Shown here: in pieces, positions 43,857-52,677 of the stretch
How the letters are laid out: every line of letters starts with the position of its first letter
Position numbering within the stretch: the stretch's first letter is position 1
Source of the DNA: SW10 sp965657795
GTDB taxonomy: Bacteria; Verrucomicrobiota; Verrucomicrobiia; Verrucomicrobiales; Akkermansiaceae
DNA: 64,000 nt
NCBI GenBank assembly: GCA_965657795.1
Contig: CBFHQJ010000007.1
Span: 15,431 to 79,430, forward strand
Direction of reading: 5' to 3'
Notes under the pieces: generated by a model
What the model was told of the DNA's origin: nothing
What the model saw: only the letters and a program-made list of their open reading frames with translations
Databases searched by the model: none
Program-made: the position numbers and the translations under genes

Positions 43857-46800
43857 TCATCGGGAGGCACGAACCCGCACGAACTTGCGAACCACCACGG
43901 TCTCGGGCGCCCAGGTCACCTCGGAGAAATTTCCGTCCAGAACACGCTCGGAAACCTTAATCCAATCATGAGCTTCACTCCATGTTTCAAGATCATCGCT
44001 GGTCTCCAAAACATAACTCACATCTCCGGCTGCCAGATTTCTGGAGTAAGTGAAATCCAGGTCCCGACTGAACCGCCCCGCAATTCCACCGAAAACATAA
44101 GCCTCGAAATCTCCTCCGGTGAAACTGGTGCTGTCGCTCGCCCCCGGACTACCTGCCTCAACTGCACTTGCACGCCAACTGGAGGCCAGTTGCGGATCGC
44201 CACCCGCAAGGACCAGACTTCGTCCACCACCATCGGAAGCCTCCGGCCAAGGGAAGCTGTCTTCGTAAACAAAATCCACAATTCCCGCGAGGGTCAGTTG
44301 CTCCCCACCATTATTGAGGCTCCCACCATATTGCCCGACCACCGGCAAACCTGCTCCAAAGGCAGCTTCGAACTCCGCCAAATTTTTCACCAAAAGAATT
44401 CGCTCGCCCGGCTCGAGGACGATCCCCGGAGGAAAATCAAAGCTAATGCCTTCCACGAAGGAAAGCCCGTCCAAGTGAATGGACTCATTCGTCGATACAT
44501 TCAGCAGCTCGAGATACTCGGTGTCCTCCGAATTCCCCGGAGGGTTGTAGTAGATCTCTGAGATTACCAGAGTCTCGGACGACGCAGGTGAAGAGGTAAA
44601 AAACGCTGCTTCGTTCAACGCCGACCATTCTCCTCCCTCAAAAGCACGTGCCTTCACCACTGTGTTTTCCCCGATCAAAACACCGGAACCATTCGTGTTG
44701 ATTCCCAAAAGCTCCACATCGATCACCAGATCCCCGCTTGTGGCAGATCCTTGATGGACTTCCACCGCCAGAATATTTGCTCCCTCTACAAGCTCGCCCA
44801 TACTCAAAACGTGGCTCTCAGTAAAGTAGGTCGACTCATTGGCGCTACTGGCATTGCCCGCAGCCGTATCACTGTAAGTCACATTGCCCGCTGGCATGTT
44901 GCTTCGCGCCACCTCACGACCATTCAGGTAAACAATAGCCCCGTCATCCCTGCGAATATTGAAAGTCAATCCGGAGTAGTTAGACGCTCCTGTCACCTCG
45001 AAACTTTTGCGGAGGTAAGTTGTCCGATTGGGATTGGCACCATCACCCCGGCTAATTTCGGTCGCCCACCCCGGAGTCCCCACTCCGCCGTATCCCAGAG
45101 GCGCATCACCCACCGTCCAAGTCGTCGCATCAAAGCCGGGGTGCTTCCAATCGTTTGCATTGTAGGAGGGATGCCCCGCGACCACTTCACTGTCACTCAA
45201 AGGCGTGCCGGTCACCAGATAACTCCACTCCTCTGCCCTCGCTTCAATCAGGGTGTCTGTGGTCGAACTTGCATCGAACAAGATTCCTCCCGGGCCTGCG
45301 GGATCACTTCCATCCACCGTATAATAAATCTCTCCATCAGGAGCATCAATGGTCAGCCCGAAGCCAGCCATCACCTGCCCACCATGCAGGCTGAACCCGG
45401 GAGCCGTCACATCCGGATAAAGATTCCGCGAGCGTAACTGCCCCACCAAAGCGCTTGTCCGTGCTAAAAGAAATCCACTCAAAGCGGAGTTAACCGCAGT
45501 CTGCCAATTCCCCTGATCATAAGGGCTCGAGCGACGGGCATCGCCCCACCTTGCTGACTCACCGATCACGGCGTTTTGAATCACATCCGCCGTCGCCGAG
45601 AAGCGCTCACGGCATTCCTGAGGAGTCAGCGCTCCCCCATTAAAACAATGACGATGCACCCGATCTCCAAAACGCTGCCGATAAAGAGCATTACTCGAAA
45701 GCCGTTGATGCAACCACTTGGGATTAAAATAAGTCAGACGATCTCCCGTGCCATTATCACCAGTAACATTCACCGAACTACTTCCCAGGCTGTCCTCATT
45801 ATCATGGATGAAAAAGCGGAAGCCGAAGCGCCCGCCACGCGGACGCATCGCAAAGAAATTCTTCGGGACATTGGCGCCCAGATTCACCGGCCCGTCACGT
45901 TGACCGGTGTAAAAAATCACCAACATGTAGTCGATCAGGTTATCGATATCCAATAGGTTCTCCCCGGCCGCATCGACCTCCCCTGCCGTAGTCAATCCCT
46001 GCACCGCATAGTAGGCGGCATCGGAAGAAAACCCTGCGACTGCGGCATCGAACAAACGTGTCCAAGCTCCGGGATCGCCATCGAGTGATTCCACCCGGTG
46101 GGGCCTCGTTCGCGTTTTAATAACATCATAGTCCTCCTTTTCTCCGCCAAAGTAACTTGCCGAATAATCTGCATCGACCCGTTCCTGGGTTTGAAACAGT
46201 CCGAAGTATTGCCCGTTCACATAAAGGTGATAATGACGACTCCTCGAATAGGCCTGCCCCATATCCCTCTGGGTTTCGCGGGCAAAAACATCCCGATTAA
46301 AAGTCGCACTCGTGCTATGACCGAAATGCCATGATGCCCCACCGCCCTGCGAAGCCCGGAGATCGATCGCATCGAAACGCTCTGCTCCCTCTTCGCCAAA
46401 CATGGGGTATTCCAACTTCCCTGCTCCATACTCTGATCGAAACGCCAAGCGGAAGGAATGTTTCGCATTACTCCCCTGCCGGCTGAAGCCACCGCGCAAA
46501 CGAACTCCGGCATCAATTTGAAATCCACTCGTTCCGTCTGTATTGATGAGCTCCACCGAAACCGGTCGCTCCCAGTCCCGACCACGGTTCTCGGCATTCA
46601 CCCAAAACCCAGTCTCCGGATCGTTAAAATTATCCAGGTCGGTCACGAAAGACAGCGTCGGGATATCAGTCATGGCTTCCTCGAACTCAGCCTCACTGAT
46701 TGAGTTTATGATTTCAGGATCCATGCCGTAATCAAATGTCTGACCATTCACACTTCCCGAAGGCCATCCGTTTTCGAGTGCCTCGCTGCGGCTTTGCGTC

Positions 46801-48416
46801 CTGACATCATCCAAAAAAAGATAGGTCTGGGTATCAACATTGGTCGGGGCCAGGCCATCCACAAAAGCAGCCGCCCGAAGAACCGTCGTTTTGGAAATCG
46901 CAACGTTCGCCGGCGAAGCCGATTGCACCCCATTGGAGAGAGATGGCACCGTTCCATCGGTCGTCGTCACGATCACAGCACCCGGAGTTTCGCACGAAAC
47001 CTCTGTCGTAAAAGCCGCTTCATAGAATCCCCGGGGCATGCTGAATTTCGTATCAGCCGTGAACCCCGAATAGGCAATTTGCGAATTCACCACGCCTGGA
47101 GTCGGCTCCTGAAAATACCCTCCCGCCAGATAGTCATCGAAGAGACCGTAACTCACATCCTCCCGCTGACCGGGGTAGTCTTCGTATTCCGAAGCTATGC
47201 TCAAATCAGGCCTCACCAAAGCAAGATAGGACCCGGCGGAATCATTGAGCCGAAAGCTGGTATGTCCCGGCAAATCTTTCCCTGAAGCAAAGATCACCAG
47301 GTGGCCCAATGGCGGCAACATCGCTCCATTGGGAAATGTCCACCGATCCAGCACCATCGCATCATCGGTGAGATGCCAACCAGTCAAATCAAGCTCAGTC
47401 GAAGTTGGATTAGAAATTTCAATCCAGTCCGGCGAATCACCTTCTTCATCGTTCAGAGTATCATCGTTATCCGCCATAAACTCACTGATCACAGGCTCGG
47501 AAAGAGCCGGCACAGTCACCGTAAATTCCTGACGGGCTTCCGCGCCTTCGCTAGAAGTCACGAGCACACGTATCGTCTCCGTTCCAAAATCCGCGGCACC
47601 CGGCGTCCCGCTCAAAAACCCCGAACCCGACAAACTCATCCATGCAGGCAACTGTCCGTCCACCGAAAAGGTCGCGTCGATATCAGTCTCGATTTGATAC
47701 TCGTAATTCTCGCCCGCCGGTGCAATTCGATCGAGTGAAGAGGTCACCGAAATCGTTTCGAGAGGCCGCAAAAGGTAATCATCAAAATGAAGCTCATAAC
47801 GGGATCCTCCATTGCGGCAACGCAACCCAAAATAAGAACCGTCCAGGGAGGTGGAATCCGTCCCCGTGAGAGTATCGCTTTCGCCGTCTTTTCGAACCGT
47901 GAGCGAGAGTGTGATCGAATTCCCTGCACGAATTCCGCTGAACTCCAAATCGAATGGCTCCCCCCCCCCGAGAGAAAAATTCTCGATTTGTCGCTCGGCC
48001 GCAATCGTCGTGGTTCCGCCGCTGATTTGTAAAATTCGAAAGGTGTTCTCAGTGGGTTTCACATCAGCGAGATAATAGCTCCCAAAGGTTCGACTGTTCC
48101 CGCAGGCCGCAAACCCGGCAGACGTTCCACTCCCGACGATCTCCACCGGATCAATGGTCACCTTCATGTAGAACTCCTCGCCGGCCAACTCACGTGCCTG
48201 CATCGACGCAGTTACAGTCCGGTTTGCCGCAGAAACCCAGGATTGGTAGTTACCGCCCCTCCAGTCATGCCCCCAGTTGTAACCATTCCCGGTCGGCGCA
48301 AAAAAATCTCCGAAGTCACTGGAAAAATCAGTTGAGTAAGGGACTTGAACTGGATTGGCATCCGCCATCATCCACAGGCCAAAAAACAAGGAGAAAGCGG
48401 AGCTTCGTTTGTTCAT
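43857..48416 (-). CDS. Second giant secreted LTD/CotH multidomain protein
   Basis: The ATG at 48416 gives 1519 residues and a signal peptide ending near M-A-D-A; the extension upstream is a shadow. Approximate domains: concanavalin-like (20-215), putative Ig (219-302; P-A-W-M-S-L-S-G-S-G), LTD (304-430; I-S-E-F-M-A-D-N, D-W-I-E-I-S-N), chitobiase-C-like (452-542), CotH (575-960; H-L-Y-V-N-G-Q-Y-F-G-L, Q-T-Q-E-R-V-D), another chitobiase-C-like (1005-1072), a jelly-roll-type domain (1075-1242; Y-L-N-G-R-E-V), second LTD (1275-1390) and the C-terminal S-D-D-L-E-T-W ... R-K-F-V-R-V module. It parallels the protein at 25225 but has an added domain. Role unknown, extracellular. Confidence 0.9.
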   Translation of the reverse strand: MNKRSSAFSLFFGLWMMADANPVQVPYSTDFSSDFGDFFAPTGNGYNWGHDWRGGNYQSWVSAANRTVTASMQARELAGEEFYMKVTIDPVEIVGSGTSAGFAACGNSRTFGSYYLADVKPTENTFRILQISGGTTTIAAERQIENFSLGGGEPFDLEFSGIRAGNSITLSLTVRKDGESDTLTGTDSTSLDGSYFGLRCRNGGSRYELHFDDYLLRPLETISVTSSLDRIAPAGENYEYQIETDIDATFSVDGQLPAWMSLSGSGFLSGTPGAADFGTETIRVLVTSSEGAEARQEFTVTVPALSEPVISEFMADNDDTLNDEEGDSPDWIEISNPTSTELDLTGWHLTDDAMVLDRWTFPNGAMLPPLGHLVIFASGKDLPGHTSFRLNDSAGSYLALVRPDLSIASEYEDYPGQREDVSYGLFDDYLAGGYFQEPTPGVVNSQIAYSGFTADTKFSMPRGFYEAAFTTEVSCETPGAVIVTTTDGTVPSLSNGVQSASPANVAISKTTVLRAAAFVDGLAPTNVDTQTYLFLDDVRTQSRSEALENGWPSGSVNGQTFDYGMDPEIINSISEAEFEEAMTDIPTLSFVTDLDNFNDPETGFWVNAENRGRDWERPVSVELINTDGTSGFQIDAGVRLRGGFSRQGSNAKHSFRLAFRSEYGAGKLEYPMFGEEGAERFDAIDLRASQGGGASWHFGHSTSATFNRDVFARETQRDMGQAYSRSRHYHLYVNGQYFGLFQTQERVDADYSASYFGGEKEDYDVIKTRTRPHRVESLDGDPGAWTRLFDAAVAGFSSDAAYYAVQGLTTAGEVDAAGENLLDIDNLIDYMLVIFYTGQRDGPVNLGANVPKNFFAMRPRGGRFGFRFFIHDNEDSLGSSSVNVTGDNGTGDRLTYFNPKWLHQRLSSNALYRQRFGDRVHRHCFNGGALTPQECRERFSATADVIQNAVIGESARWGDARRSSPYDQGNWQTAVNSALSGFLLARTSALVGQLRSRNLYPDVTAPGFSLHGGQVMAGFGLTIDAPDGEIYYTVDGSDPAGPGGILFDASSTTDTLIEARAEEWSYLVTGTPLSDSEVVAGHPSYNANDWKHPGFDATTWTVGDAPLGYGGVGTPGWATEISRGDGANPNRTTYLRKSFEVTGASNYSGLTFNIRRDDGAIVYLNGREVARSNMPAGNVTYSDTAAGNASSANESTYFTESHVLSMGELVEGANILAVEVHQGSATSGDLVIDVELLGINTNGSGVLIGENTVVKARAFEGGEWSALNEAAFFTSSPASSETLVISEIYYNPPGNSEDTEYLELLNVSTNESIHLDGLSFVEGISFDFPPGIVLEPGERILLVKNLAEFEAAFGAGLPVVGQYGGSLNNGGEQLTLAGIVDFVYEDSFPWPEASDGGGRSLVLAGGDPQLASSWRASAVEAGSPGASDSTSFTGGDFEAYVFGGIAGRFSRDLDFTYSRNLAAGDVSYVLETSDDLETWSEAHDWIKVSERVLDGNFSEVTWAPETVVVRKFVRVRASR

Positions 48417-48620
48417 AAAAATTTGAAAAATCGCATCACACCGCCCAACCATCCGGACAACCTTCAGCACGGGGGGCCTTACCAAAGACAGACATGCTTT
48501 CAAACCTGCAATTCGTCTCACATCAACCTCCTGCGATCCCGAGCGTTTCACTGAAATGAATATTACCTTCGCCCATCTAACACCGCTAACCTCCTGCAGT
48601 TTAATCGGCATAACCCGGTC

Positions 48621-49370
48621 ATGAAAAAATTTCAGTCTCTCACCCTCGCAGCCCTGGTGCTCACCCTCTCTTCCCACGCCGCCGTGGTTTACTCCGACAA
48701 CTTTGATGACAATTCCAATTCCGGTTGGACCTATCTCGACCGGAGTGGCGGCACCGCCATCGTCACCACTACCGGCGGGAGTGGCACATCTCCTTCCTTT
48801 AGTGAACAGAACGGAAGGCTGGAACAAACAGTCACCAACTATACCTTTCCCAACGGCGTCTTACCGAATGGCGACGGAGGCCCCCAACTCGGCAGCATGG
48901 CTCTCTCCGGATCCGGAGTGATCGGCGGACGCTACACGATCTCACTTGGGATGGATAGCCTCGAAGAAGGCAACGGATTTCAGGATCAAGTCGTCGTTTT
49001 TGGTTATGTCGATGAAGATAATTTTTTCTACATCGAAACCATCCCTGATCGCGTGGTCCTCTTCGGAGTCACCTCAGGAGTGCGCACCCAACTTGGAATC
49101 AATAGTTCGGTCACCTTCAGTCATGCCCCGACCGATGTGGATGTCTTTGTCGACACCGCTGCAGGAGGCGTGTCAGTCAACTACGGCGGCACCGGCCTCA
49201 CCAGTCTCGCCACGGGTCAACCCATCACCGCCGGACTCAACGGTGTCGGTTCCAACAATGACGCCTTTGCCATCGACAACTTTTCCATCGACCAACAGCA
49301 AATCCCCGAGCCAATTTCACTGGCTTTGATTGCTGTGGCCGGAATCACCCTCGTCCGCCGCAAACGGTAG
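48621..49370 (+). CDS. PEP-CTERM-anchored secreted protein
   Basis: The 249-residue product has a signal peptide (ending S-H-A) and a lectin-like beta domain (about 28-222) with W-T-Y, G-N-G-F-Q-D-Q, F-G-Y-V-D-E-D-N-F-F-Y-I-E-T-I-P-D-R and N-N-D-A-F-A-I-D-N-F. It ends in P-E-P-I-S-L-A-L-I, a hydrophobic stretch and R-R-K-R, the exosortase PEP-CTERM signal. Exosortase is not in the window. The gene is divergent from the second LTD-CotH giant and followed after 22 bases by a paralogue. Confidence 0.92.
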   Translation: MKKFQSLTLAALVLTLSSHAAVVYSDNFDDNSNSGWTYLDRSGGTAIVTTTGGSGTSPSFSEQNGRLEQTVTNYTFPNGVLPNGDGGPQLGSMALSGSGVIGGRYTISLGMDSLEEGNGFQDQVVVFGYVDEDNFFYIETIPDRVVLFGVTSGVRTQLGINSSVTFSHAPTDVDVFVDTAAGGVSVNYGGTGLTSLATGQPITAGLNGVGSNNDAFAIDNFSIDQQQIPEPISLALIAVAGITLVRRKR

Positions 49371-49392
49371 GTAAGCGAGCCCCCTTCAAAGC

Positions 49393-50280
49393 ATGTCCTT
49401 AAATTGTATCCATGCTCTCGCAGCCGCCCTGGTGATGCTGCCTTCGGCCGGTCTTAACCGGACAGTCATCTTTGCAGACAACTTCAACGACAACACCGTC
49501 ACCGGCTGGACCTTTTTCAATCGCAATGGTCCCAATGAAATCGCCAATGCCAATTGGGTGGAGACCGGAGGTCGACTGGAGCAACAAACCGACAACTACG
49601 ACTTCCCAAGGGATAGCGAGGACGAACCTTACCTAGGGACCATTGCCCTGGCTCCCGGCAAGGTCGGCGGACATTACCAAATCACCTCGACTTTCATCAG
49701 CCTCGAACCCGGCAATGGTTTCCAGGATCAGGACATCGTTTTCGGTTATGTCGACGAGAACAATTTTTTCTACGTGGAAACGATCCCTGATCGGGTCGTC
49801 ATCTTCCAGGTCGTGGACAGCAATCGCATGCTCATTGATCAAGGGGCCGTCACCTTTAGCCACGACCCGATCGTCGTGACCGTGGAACATGAATCGGAGA
49901 TCGGCCGCGTCGCGATCACCTATGGCGATGCCCTTCCTCTCGAATTCACCGACCCAGCTTTGATTCGCGAGGGCGAAAACTCCTTCGGTGTTGCTTCGAA
50001 TAACGACGCCTTTGCCATTGATGACTTTTCAGTAAGCTCGATCTCATTGGAAGAATCTCCAGAGCTCAAAATCACCTCCCTGGATCAGGATCCTGAGACG
50101 GGCGGAACATCGATCACCTGGACATCGCAGGCCGGGGTCGAATATTTCGTCGAAAAGTCGGATGATTTGACCACCTGGAACGAAGTGGACGACGCCACAG
50201 GCGAGGCCGGCACGACCACGCTGGTGGATCTTGCTCCAGGAGCCTCCAAAGCCTTTTACCGCGTCCGCTCCGGACAATAG
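49393..50280 (+). CDS. Secreted paralogue of the PEP-CTERM protein with a different C-terminus
   Basis: The 295-residue protein has the same lectin-like domain as the preceding gene (D-N-F-N-D-N-T-V-T-G-W-T, G-N-G-F-Q-D-Q-D, F-G-Y-V-D-E-N-N-F-F-Y-V-E-T-I-P-D-R, N-N-D-A-F-A-I-D-D-F), so it is a tandem duplicate. Instead of PEP-CTERM it ends in a 70-residue module (about 224-295) with Y-F-V-E-K-S-D-D-L-T-T-W and a final A-F-Y-R-V-R. That same kind of module ends other secreted proteins here. No membrane anchor is seen. Signal peptide about 1-20. Confidence 0.85.
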   Translation: MSLNCIHALAAALVMLPSAGLNRTVIFADNFNDNTVTGWTFFNRNGPNEIANANWVETGGRLEQQTDNYDFPRDSEDEPYLGTIALAPGKVGGHYQITSTFISLEPGNGFQDQDIVFGYVDENNFFYVETIPDRVVIFQVVDSNRMLIDQGAVTFSHDPIVVTVEHESEIGRVAITYGDALPLEFTDPALIREGENSFGVASNNDAFAIDDFSVSSISLEESPELKITSLDQDPETGGTSITWTSQAGVEYFVEKSDDLTTWNEVDDATGEAGTTTLVDLAPGASKAFYRVRSGQ

Positions 50281-50415
50281 TGCGACCCCGCACCAGGACA
50301 CATGGCCCATTTGGGAGCCGCCTCGCTCCGAAATCCCCTTTCCATGGTTCAACCTGCCAAAATGGCTCTACTTTGTCGCAAAAATCACCAAACTCATTCC
50401 GTAATCACTTTCGAA

Positions 50416-52668
50416 ATGACGAGACCAATCCTGATCGCACTTCTCACGACTTCCCTCCACGCCTCGGACAACCTCTTCGTGGAGGCAGAGGCTTTTACTG
50501 ATCGCGGAGGCTGGGCCGTCGATTCCCAATTCATCCTCAACATGGGATCCGCGTATCTCATGGCACACGGTCTCGGAACTCCGGTGGGAGACGCGACCAC
50601 CGAAGTCACCTTCCCCTCCATCGGAACTTACCACCTTCATGTCCGCACCAAGGACTGGGTCGCCAAGTGGGAGGCACCAGGCGCGCCTGGAAAATTTAAG
50701 GTCAGCATTGATGGCAAACCAGCCACCACCACTTTCGGAACCGAAGGGGCGGACTGGCACTGGCAAAGCGGAGGCACCGTCGAAATCACCTCGGCAAAGA
50801 CCACTCTCAAGCTTCATGATCTGACCGGCTTCAACGGTCGCTGCGACGCGCTCTACTTCACCAAGGATGCCAAAGAGGTTCCTCCGGGCGAAGGCCAGGC
50901 GCTTTTCGAGTTCCGCCGCAAAGCCCTCAAGCTCCCGGCCACCCCACCGACAAAGGACGGCTATGATCTCGTCGTTGTAGGCGGAGGCTACTCCGGACTC
51001 GGTGCGGCCATCTCTGCGGCGCGCCACGGATTGAAAGTTGCTCTCATTCACGACCGCTCGGTCCTCGGCGGCAACGGATCCTCCGAAGTTCAGGTTTGGG
51101 CCATGGGCGGAACCCAGCTCGGCAAATTCCCCCACCTTGGCGAAATCGTGAACGAGTTCTCCGACTTCTCCCGCGACTCTCCCGGACTCATCCGCGAGTT
51201 TGTCGATGACCTCAAAGAGAAAGTCGTGAGATCGGAAGACAATATCGATCTCTACCTCAATCACTTCGCCTTCCGGACCAACGCCAAAGAAAATCGGGTC
51301 GAGTCCGTCGACGCGGTCGACACCACCACCGGAGCCTTCACCCGTATCGCTGGCGCTCTCTTCTGCGACTCGACCGGCCACGGCACGATCGGCGCACAAG
51401 CTGGAGCCGACTTTATGATGGCCGAAAAAGGTCACATGGGCATGTCCAACATGTGGTCCACCAAGGACGCCGGAGAAAAGGTCTCCTGGCCCGAGACCCC
51501 TTGGGCGCTCCCACTTGGAAAAGGCGACTACCCTTCTCTTCACGGCTCACGCGGACCTTACGAAAAATTCAAAAAAGCCGAATGGTTCTGGGAAGGCGGT
51601 TATGACAAGCACCCCATCAACGACCTCGAAGAGATCCGTGATTGGAACTTGCGCGCCAACTTTGGAGCCTTCACTCATATCAAGCAATCTGATGATAACG
51701 CCAAACTTATGTGGATGGCCTTCATCGGCGGAAACCGCGAATCCCGTCGACTCGAAGGAGATGTCATCCTGACGGGTGATGATATTGCCGCCAAAAAAGT
51801 CTTCCCCGACGCCAGTGTTCCGACCACTTGGTCCATCGATCTTCACTACCCCAAAAAGGAATTTCACAAGGGGGTCGCCAAAGAAAACCCTTTCATCTCA
51901 ATCGCCGTTCACGATCGCAAGGTCGACCGCAAAACCGGCTATAATATTCCGTACCGCTGCTTCTACTCCAAGAACATCGAGAACCTATTCATGGCCGGAC
52001 GTTGTGTTTCCGTTGATCGCCGGGCTCTCGGCACCACCCGCGTCATGCGCACCTGCGGCATGATGGGCGAAGTGGTCGGAAAGGCCGCTTGGATCGCCAC
52101 CACCCAAAACACCAGCCCACGCGGGGTTTACCAAAACTACCTCCCCATCCTTATCGATCTCATGGAACAACCGGGCCGCGCCCGCCGGGAAAGTATCAAC
52201 GCCCCGCTCACCGTTCCTTCGATTCCCAAGGAGGGACTTCGGGTCAAGCCGCAGAAACAAAATATCATCAAGCTCAAGGGCCTCGTGATTGATGACATCA
52301 AAGCCAAGCTCAAAGGCTCTTGGAGAAAAGGCGACGGCCTGAAGCCCAATCATGGTCTCGGATACCAGTATGCGCCCCACCCGGCCTCAGCGACCTACAA
52401 CATTCGCATCAAGGACTCTGGAAAATACGAGGTGCGCGTTCACTGGTTGAATCACGAGAACCGTACGACAGCGGCTGAACTTACCCTGACTCACGCCAAA
52501 GGAACGGAAACCATCAACCTGGACCAAACCAAGACGCCGGCTCAGAAAACCTACACTTCCCTTGGAACCTTCGAGTTTGTCGACGTCCTCCCGGCTAAAT
52601 TCACCATCACTTCGAAAGCACCCGGCAATCTCCACATCGACGCCGTCCAGCTTCTCAAAGCCCAATAA
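50416..52668 (+). CDS. Secreted FAD-dependent oxidoreductase with golvesin-type C-terminal domain
   Basis: The ATG at 50416 gives 750 residues with signal peptide (ending H-A-S). An N-terminal carbohydrate-binding-like domain (about 20-150) comes first. The Rossmann FAD motif V-V-G-G-G-Y-S-G-L-G-A-A follows near residue 187, then an FAD_oxidored core with L-G-G-N-G-S-S-E-V-Q and D-S-T-G-H-G-T-I-G. The last 100 residues have G-K-Y-E-V-R-V-H-W and H-I-D-A-V-Q-L, as in golvesin or xanthan-lyase C-terminal domains. Such enzymes are abundant in the phylum and suspected to oxidise polysaccharide parts. The NosR-like gene starts 9 bases after it. Confidence 0.9.
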   Translation: MTRPILIALLTTSLHASDNLFVEAEAFTDRGGWAVDSQFILNMGSAYLMAHGLGTPVGDATTEVTFPSIGTYHLHVRTKDWVAKWEAPGAPGKFKVSIDGKPATTTFGTEGADWHWQSGGTVEITSAKTTLKLHDLTGFNGRCDALYFTKDAKEVPPGEGQALFEFRRKALKLPATPPTKDGYDLVVVGGGYSGLGAAISAARHGLKVALIHDRSVLGGNGSSEVQVWAMGGTQLGKFPHLGEIVNEFSDFSRDSPGLIREFVDDLKEKVVRSEDNIDLYLNHFAFRTNAKENRVESVDAVDTTTGAFTRIAGALFCDSTGHGTIGAQAGADFMMAEKGHMGMSNMWSTKDAGEKVSWPETPWALPLGKGDYPSLHGSRGPYEKFKKAEWFWEGGYDKHPINDLEEIRDWNLRANFGAFTHIKQSDDNAKLMWMAFIGGNRESRRLEGDVILTGDDIAAKKVFPDASVPTTWSIDLHYPKKEFHKGVAKENPFISIAVHDRKVDRKTGYNIPYRCFYSKNIENLFMAGRCVSVDRRALGTTRVMRTCGMMGEVVGKAAWIATTQNTSPRGVYQNYLPILIDLMEQPGRARRESINAPLTVPSIPKEGLRVKPQKQNIIKLKGLVIDDIKAKLKGSWRKGDGLKPNHGLGYQYAPHPASATYNIRIKDSGKYEVRVHWLNHENRTTAAELTLTHAKGTETINLDQTKTPAQKTYTSLGTFEFVDVLPAKFTITSKAPGNLHIDAVQLLKAQ

Positions 52669-52677
52669 ATCAGCACG

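Noticed and set aside
48417..48827. N-terminal extension of the second LTD-CotH frame
   Set aside because: The extension has no signal peptide and overlaps the start of the divergent PEP-CTERM gene; the ATG at 48416 gives a proper signal peptide.
50368..51543. A 391-residue frame antisense to the FAD oxidoreductase
   Set aside because: Shadow frame; the FAD-binding motif is on the plus strand.
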